Source: CAVVKW01 sp963749035
GTDB taxonomy: Bacteria > Verrucomicrobiota > Verrucomicrobiia > Chthoniobacterales > JAATET01
Direction: 5' to 3'
DNA: 64,000 nucleotides
NCBI GenBank assembly: GCA_963749035.1
Contig: CAVVKW010000002.1
Span: 248,001 to 312,000, forward strand
Positions 59,602 to 64,000 of this stretch are shown here, one piece after another (positions within the stretch are counted from its first letter, which is position 1; the number at the start of each line of letters is the position of its first letter). The position numbers and the translations under genes were made by a program. The notes below the pieces were generated by a model. The model was not told the origin of the DNA. It saw only the letters and a program-made list of their open reading frames with translations, and made no database searches.

Positions 59602-60545
59602 GCTTACAAAACAAAACCATCGCCGTTCTCAAGGGGGGTCCCGGGGCCGAACGAAACGTCTCCCTGAGCTCCGCCGCCGCCGTCGAAAAGGCGCTCGAAT
59701 CCCTCGGCGCTCGCGTCGTTCCGGTCGACGTCAGCGACGAGAACTTCCAGGTTCCCGGCGACGCCGATCTCGCGTTCAACATCATCCACGGCACCTTCGG
59801 CGAAGACGGACAAATTCAGGCGATCCTCGATGATCGCCGCGTCCCCTACACCGGCGAGAATGCCGAATCCAGCCGCGTCGCCTTCGACAAAATCGCCAGT
59901 AAACGCGCGTTCGAAGCTGCCGGTGTTCCGACCCCCCAGTGGCAGGTCCTCAAGTCCGGGGAACATCCCACCATCCCCATACCGCTCGTCGCGAAGCCCC
60001 CGCGCGAAGGATCGAGCGTCGGCGTCCACATCGTCAAGGAAACCCACGCCCTCCAGGCCGCTCTCGACGACTGCTTCGCTCGCGACGAGGAAGTCCTCAT
60101 CGAGGAATTCGTTGCGGGCCGCGAACTCACCGTCGGAATCCTCGGCGACACCGCTTTCCCCGTCATCGAGATCGTTCCCAAGGTCGACTTCTACAGTTAC
60201 GAAAACAAATACACCGCCGGCGCCTCCGAATATTTCTGCCCGGCCAAGCTCCCAGCCGACACGACCGGCCGCGTGAAAGCCGCCGCTCTCGGCGCCCACC
60301 GTGCACTCGGACTACACGTTTACTCCCGGGTCGACGTGCTGCTCGATCAGAACGACAACCCCCTCGTCCTCGAAGTGAACACAATCCCGGGAATGACCGA
60401 GACCTCCCTGCTTCCCAAGGGAGCAGCCGCCACCGGCCTCAGCTTCGCGGACCTCTGCGAACGCATCGCCACGCTCTCGCTCGCCAAGCCAATGTCTTCC
60501 CCAAGCCAACCCACGACCCCAACCCCACCACCCGCTGCCGAGTGA
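59598..60545 (+). CDS. ddl: D-alanine-D-alanine ligase
   Basis: 315-aa ATP-grasp enzyme. N-terminal GGPGAERNVSLSS (13-25), IIHGTFGEDGQIQ near 62-74, the grasp lysine in PLVAKPPREGSSVGV, EEFVAGRELTVGIL, and Mg ligands in VLEVNTIPGMTETSLLPKGA near 256-275. The usual omega-loop Tyr is in DFYSYENKYT. Supplies MurF. Here it is a separate gene, unlike chlamydial MurC-Ddl. The Pro/Thr-rich tail (PSQPTTPTPPP) is extra. Overlaps ftsQ (GTGA). Confidence 0.94.
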   Translation: MSLQNKTIAVLKGGPGAERNVSLSSAAAVEKALESLGARVVPVDVSDENFQVPGDADLAFNIIHGTFGEDGQIQAILDDRRVPYTGENAESSRVAFDKIASKRAFEAAGVPTPQWQVLKSGEHPTIPIPLVAKPPREGSSVGVHIVKETHALQAALDDCFARDEEVLIEEFVAGRELTVGILGDTAFPVIEIVPKVDFYSYENKYTAGASEYFCPAKLPADTTGRVKAAALGAHRALGLHVYSRVDVLLDQNDNPLVLEVNTIPGMTETSLLPKGAAATGLSFADLCERIATLSLAKPMSSPSQPTTPTPPPAAE

Positions 60546-61489
60546 CCAGACGCCGGACATCCGCCACACCCGCTCGAAAGGCACCGCCCAACCGCCGTGC
60601 CTCGCGCCCTCGCGGCCAGCGCACGCGGAATCACCTTCTCGAGGTCAAGGTCCGCAGCTCGACCGCCAAACGCGCCCGCAACCGACGGATCACCGACTTC
60701 GTCGTCCGCCTTGTTCTCGTCGTCGCGATCTGCACGGCCAGTTACTTCGGCTTCCTCGCGATCACCGACAAGTTCTTCCTCACCAATCCGGAATACAACC
60801 TCACTCACGTCAACGCCGACACGGACGGACTCATGTCCGATGAAGAAGTGATGGAGATCACCGGCATCGACCTCGGGACGAACATCTTCAAGATCGACAT
60901 CGGTGAAGCCGAAAAACAACTCCGGGCGATCGATCACATCGAGAACGTCCGAATCGAACGCCTCTGGCCGGATACGCTCAACATCTCCGCGACGAAACGC
61001 ATCCCCGCCGCTTGGCTCGCCCGCGTCAACTCCGACGCCTTCTCCGCCGACAACGCTCTCCTCGTGGACGCGACCGGCCACACGATCCGACCCTACCGGA
61101 TCGAGTCCGACTACTGGCACCTCCCGGTCATCAAGTGCACCGATCCCGCGCAGGTTGTTGCCCGCGATCCCCTCGCCATCGCCGACCTCGAGGCCGCCCT
61201 CGACCTCATCGCCGTCAATGATCAGATCGAGGACTCGCTACTCAAAATTCGCTCCCTCGACATCTCCCACGGTTACTCCATCGAGGTCACCAATGAAGCG
61301 AACGCCCAGATCACCTTTGCCCCGAAGCACCCCATCGCCCAACTGGAGCGGCTCCAGCGCCTCCTCGAACACTGCGATCAAACCGGTCGTGAACTCGAGA
61401 GCGTGAATCTCATCCCGACCAAATACACGCCCGTCCGCTTCGTCATGGCAGCCAACGCCACCCCGACGCCGGAAGTTTCCGAGCGTTAG
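60542..61489 (+). CDS. ftsQ: Cell-division protein FtsQ
   Basis: 315 aa, GTG start overlapping the ddl stop. Very basic N-terminus (1-45), one transmembrane helix (~52-72), POTRA domain (~78-150: THVNADTDGLMSDEEVMEITG, NIFKIDIGEAEKQLRAIDHI, RIERLWPDTLNISATKRIPAAW) and the beta domain with LLVDATGHTIRP. Links FtsL/B to the Z-ring proteins. Order ddl-ftsQ-ftsA-ftsZ is canonical. Confidence 0.92.
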   Translation: MTRRRTSATPARKAPPNRRASRPRGQRTRNHLLEVKVRSSTAKRARNRRITDFVVRLVLVVAICTASYFGFLAITDKFFLTNPEYNLTHVNADTDGLMSDEEVMEITGIDLGTNIFKIDIGEAEKQLRAIDHIENVRIERLWPDTLNISATKRIPAAWLARVNSDAFSADNALLVDATGHTIRPYRIESDYWHLPVIKCTDPAQVVARDPLAIADLEAALDLIAVNDQIEDSLLKIRSLDISHGYSIEVTNEANAQITFAPKHPIAQLERLQRLLEHCDQTGRELESVNLIPTKYTPVRFVMAANATPTPEVSER

Positions 61490-61499
61490 CGAGGCTCCC

Positions 61500-61527
61500 A
61501 AACTCTCAACTCAGAACTCAAAACTCA
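61500..61527 (+). repeat. 7-bp repeat leader of ftsA
   Basis: AAACTCT, CAACTCA, GAACTCA and AAACTCA in register in the 49-base ftsQ-ftsA gap, ending 11 bases before the ATG. No Shine-Dalgarno sequence. No start codon in the gap, so no micro-ORF here. Confidence 0.65.
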
Positions 61528-61538
61528 CACCGCACCAG

Positions 61539-62759
61539 ATGTCCCGCTCTCCGCTCATCGTCGGTCTCGAAATCGGCACGACGAAAGTCTGCGCCGTCGT
61601 CGGCGAGACGAGACCCGACGGGGCGCTCCGGATTCTCGGCGTTGGAGAATGCAAATCGACCGGTATTCGGAAAGGCGAGATCGTCGACTTTGCCAACGCG
61701 GTCCAGTGCGTCCGCGAAGCCGTCGCCGAAGCCGAGGAAAAGGCCGACGCCGAAATTCGCTCCGTCTGGGTCGCCGTCACCGGGTCCCACATCCAGTCGT
61801 TCAACAATCGGGGCGTCACCCAGATCCCCGAGGACCGCGGCGAGATCGACGACGAAGATATTCAAGACGTCGAGACGAGCGCGAAAGAGGTCAGCATCCC
61901 CGACCAGAATTGGTTCATCCACACCATTCTGCAGCACTATTACGTCGACAAGCAGGAGGGCGTCCTCAACCCCGTCGGCATGCTCGGCAACAAGCTCGAA
62001 GCCGATTTTCACATCATCCACGGCATCAAGACCCGCGTTCAAAATACCCTTCGCTGCGTCACCGACGCCGACGTTGAAGTCGAGGATGTCGTCGTGAACT
62101 CCCTCGCCGCCGCCCAAGTCGTCCTCGATCAAAACCAAAAGGACCTCGGCGCGCTGGTCCTCGATATCGGCGGCGGCACCACCGACTACCTCGTTTACAT
62201 CGACGGAGCCGTCCGGCACTCGGGTGTCCTCGCCGTGGGCGGCGATCACATCACCAACGACATCTCGATTGGTCTGCGCATCCCCATCGCTCGCGCCGAA
62301 CGTCTCAAAATCGAGGAAGGTTCTGCACTCGTCGACGAAGCCATGCCCGGCGACACCATCATTCTCAAGAACGACTCCGGTTTTTCCGGCTGCGAAATCG
62401 AGCGGGCCACCCTCAACCGCATCATCGACGCCCGCGTCCGCGAACTCTTCGATCTGATCCTCCGCGACACCGACGCCCACTGCGATCTCCCGCTCATCCG
62501 CGCCGGCGTCTTTCTCACCGGAGGCTGTTCCCAACTGAAGGGTCTCCCCGAAGTCGCCGCCGAGGTCTTTGACATCCCCGTCCACGCCGCCGTCGCCCAG
62601 GAGGTCGCCGGCCCCACCTCGGTCTTCCAAAATCCGCGCTACGCCACGGCCATCGGCGTCGTCAAATACGCGCAACTCATGCACGAGGAACCCGAACCCG
62701 GGTCCATCTTCAACATTTTCGGCAAGAAAGTTGGCGGCCTCTTCGGTCGAAAACGATGA
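61539..62759 (+). CDS. ftsA: Cell-division actin homologue FtsA
   Basis: 406 aa. Actin-like ATPase: phosphate-1 loop LEIGTTKVCAVV (10-21), 1C subdomain region SVWVAVTGSHIQSFNNRG, phosphate-2 LVLDIGGGTTDYLVY (~206-220), adenosine motif FLTGGCSQLKGL near 331-342. The C-terminal amphipathic helix (IFNIFGKKVGGLFGRKR) is the membrane-targeting sequence. Anchors FtsZ to the membrane. Its stop overlaps the ATG of the micro-ORF that reaches ftsZ. Confidence 0.95.
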   Translation: MSRSPLIVGLEIGTTKVCAVVGETRPDGALRILGVGECKSTGIRKGEIVDFANAVQCVREAVAEAEEKADAEIRSVWVAVTGSHIQSFNNRGVTQIPEDRGEIDDEDIQDVETSAKEVSIPDQNWFIHTILQHYYVDKQEGVLNPVGMLGNKLEADFHIIHGIKTRVQNTLRCVTDADVEVEDVVVNSLAAAQVVLDQNQKDLGALVLDIGGGTTDYLVYIDGAVRHSGVLAVGGDHITNDISIGLRIPIARAERLKIEEGSALVDEAMPGDTIILKNDSGFSGCEIERATLNRIIDARVRELFDLILRDTDAHCDLPLIRAGVFLTGGCSQLKGLPEVAAEVFDIPVHAAVAQEVAGPTSVFQNPRYATAIGVVKYAQLMHEEPEPGSIFNIFGKKVGGLFGRKR

Positions 62760-62851
62760 AAGTTGTGGAGGGTCGAACCACACGAAAGCGCCACTTTCTC
62801 CGCTCAATTCTCAACCCGAAACTCTCAACTCCTCAGCCCTCGACGCGATGA
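62756..62851 (+). other. Micro-ORF bridging ftsA and ftsZ (31 codons)
   Basis: ATG overlaps the ftsA stop (ATGA) and its TGA overlaps the ftsZ ATG (ATGA), so the 88-base gap is a single frame tied at both ends. Product begins MKVVEGRTTRKRHF, is strongly basic and ends LSTPQPSTR. The second half is the reading of the 7-bp repeats. No family. Could be a coupling device or a small protein. Confidence 0.45.
62804..62838 (+). repeat. 7-bp repeat leader of ftsZ
   Basis: TCAATTC, TCAACCC, then GAAACTC, TCAACTC and CTCAGCC in register, ending 9 bases before the ATG. Same CTCAACT family as ftsA and gatC. No Shine-Dalgarno sequence next to the start. Confidence 0.6.
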
Positions 62852-64000
62852 TCGAACTCCCACGAGACCAGACCGACCCATCCGCTGCCGCGCCCCCTCG
62901 AGTCGTTCTCGCGGGCATCGGCAACGCCGGCGTCACCCTGACCGACCGCCTCGTTCTCGCCGGAGCTTCCGATCTCGCCACCCTCATCGCGATTAACACC
63001 GACTCGGGCTCCCTCGACGCCTCCGTCGCTGAGACCCGCCTCCTCATTGGCTCGAAGACCGCTCGCGGCCTCGGGACCGGCGGCGACCCCGACCTCGGCA
63101 ACGATGCCGCCGAGGAATCGCTCGCCGAGCTCGAACCTCACTTCGCCGCAGCAAATGTCGTCCTCCTCTGCGCCGGCCTCGGCGGAGGGTGCGGGAGCGG
63201 CGCCCTCCCGGCGCTCGCCAACCTCGCGAAGAAACACGCCACCCTCGTCATCGCCATCGCAACGTGTCCATTCACCTTCGAGGGAAAACGCCGAACCTCT
63301 CAGGCCGATGAAGCCGCCCGCGCGACTCGACGGCACGCGGACGCGGTCCTCCTCTTCGACAACGACCGCATGGCCGATCTCACGGAGCCCCTCGCCGGAG
63401 TTCACGAGACGTTCTCGGCGTCCGATCAGGTCATCACCGACACGATCGCCGCCGTCCTCCGCCTCACCCGATCCCGCGGCCCTCTGCCCCTATCCTTGTC
63501 CGATCTCACGGCGCTCTTCCGAACCGGCTCGGCCTCCTGCGCGTTCGGCACCGGCTTGGCAACCGGGCGCAACCGGGTCCACGAAGCCGTCGAAGCGACG
63601 CTCAAGAACCCCATGCTCGATCGCGGGACCACCTTCTCCGATGCCCGCACCGCGCTGATCCGAATCGAAGGCCCCGCCGACCTCCGCTTCGTCGAAGTCC
63701 AGACCGCCGCTCAATCGATCTCCCGAAAATTCTCCGACGATTGCATCCTTCAACTCGCCGTCGACCTCCTCGACGATGATTCGGTGCCGCTCACGATTTC
63801 CGTTCTCAGCACCGCCGGCACCCGTCCCGCACCGGCTCCGAAGCCCGCCCCACCCGAGAGCCAGGTCGAACCCGACCCCGAATCCATTCCCGTCCCCGGG
63901 GTCGACGTTTCCACCGACGACCTCACCACCGCCGCTCCGTCGGGCAACCCGGACGAACTCTTCGACACCGACCCCTACACCGTCCCGAAGGCGTCCACCG
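62848..64000 (+). CDS. ftsZ: Divergent FtsZ, C-terminus beyond the right edge
   Basis: 384 codons visible. Tubulin-like GTPase: AGIGNAGVTLTDRL (22-35), INTDSGSL (49-56), G-box LGGGCGSGALP at 111-121 in place of LGGGTGTGAAP, and CPFTFEGKRR (140-149). In the T7 synergy loop the usual N-x-D-x-x-D reads P214-L-S216-L-S-D219, so two of three catalytic residues are replaced. C-terminal subdomain resumes with TGLATGRNRVHEAVEATLKNP. From ~330 a Pro/Glu/Asp-rich linker runs to the edge; the FtsA-binding tail is not visible. Divergent FtsZ has been described in the verrucomicrobial genus Prosthecobacter. Position and neighbours make the identity safe; activity is uncertain. Confidence 0.9.
   Translation, partial: MIELPRDQTDPSAAAPPRVVLAGIGNAGVTLTDRLVLAGASDLATLIAINTDSGSLDASVAETRLLIGSKTARGLGTGGDPDLGNDAAEESLAELEPHFAAANVVLLCAGLGGGCGSGALPALANLAKKHATLVIAIATCPFTFEGKRRTSQADEAARATRRHADAVLLFDNDRMADLTEPLAGVHETFSASDQVITDTIAAVLRLTRSRGPLPLSLSDLTALFRTGSASCAFGTGLATGRNRVHEAVEATLKNPMLDRGTTFSDARTALIRIEGPADLRFVEVQTAAQSISRKFSDDCILQLAVDLLDDDSVPLTISVLSTAGTRPAPAPKPAPPESQVEPDPESIPVPGVDVSTDDLTTAAPSGNPDELFDTDPYTVPKAST

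Overview
The window is a GC-rich bacterial chromosome segment, most likely from a member of Verrucomicrobiota. The grounds are a PEP-CTERM exported protein, an SHD1-thioredoxin protein, a eukaryote-type UDP-glucose pyrophosphorylase, a MurC-MurB fusion, a LysM gene between murD and ftsW (the place nlpD holds in Chlamydiae) and a very divergent FtsZ. The assignment is an inference from gene content, not from a marker phylogeny. MlaE/F/D and YceI proteins point to a two-membrane cell.

Layout. 1-4.3 kb (minus strand): an SbcC/YhaN-like ATPase running off the left edge, its SbcD/YhaO-like nuclease, and an orphan LuxR-type response regulator with a perfect palindrome in its leader. 4.4-8 kb (plus): STAS protein, BaiN-type flavoprotein, YkgJ cysteine-cluster protein, secreted NHL-repeat protein. 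8.2-10.4 kb (minus): large secreted FG-GAP/CBM protein. 10.5-12 kb: fabF and tRNA-Ala(CGC). 12-16.3 kb: permease pair (DUF318 plus DUF1980), ECF sigma/anti-sigma pair, SHD1-thioredoxin protein, DUF2383 protein. 16.4-22 kb: UGPase, YceI protein, two small membrane proteins, dGTPase, gatC-gatA. 22-26 kb: Tat-exported phosphoesterase coupled to a truncated hydrolase, PPK2, fabV. 26-30 kb: NarX/NarL-type two-component pair, then a PEP-CTERM protein with a structured leader and a clear terminator. 30-38.5 kb: AttH/CrtC-like protein, fatty-acid desaturase with a coiled-coil tail, trpS, mlaEFD, thiD, zinc membrane peptidase. 38.5-44.5 kb: CBS-type Mn pyrophosphatase, DUF2339 membrane protein, fumC.

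From 44.68 kb to the right edge runs a complete division and cell-wall (dcw) cluster: mraZ, rsmH, ftsL, ftsI, murE, murF, mraY, murD, LysM gene, ftsW, murG, murC-murB, ddl, ftsQ, ftsA, ftsZ (cut by the edge). It is headed by a fourfold 10-bp MraZ operator. The genes make the lipid-linked peptidoglycan precursor and the septal machinery that polymerises it.

Two features that ordinary annotation does not name stand out. First, many starts lack a Shine-Dalgarno sequence and are instead preceded by degenerate 7-bp tandem repeats, poor in G, in the sense orientation. Second, several gaps inside operons are bridged by micro-ORFs that begin at the upstream stop codon and end overlapping, or next to, the downstream start. 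The clearest is the 31-codon ORF between ftsA and ftsZ. Other points: the FtsZ T7 catalytic loop is degenerate, and the MurC-MurB frame has no AUG, GUG or UUG before its nucleotide-binding loop. No IS element, prophage, CRISPR array or rRNA was seen. No gene-free stretch exceeds 300 bases.
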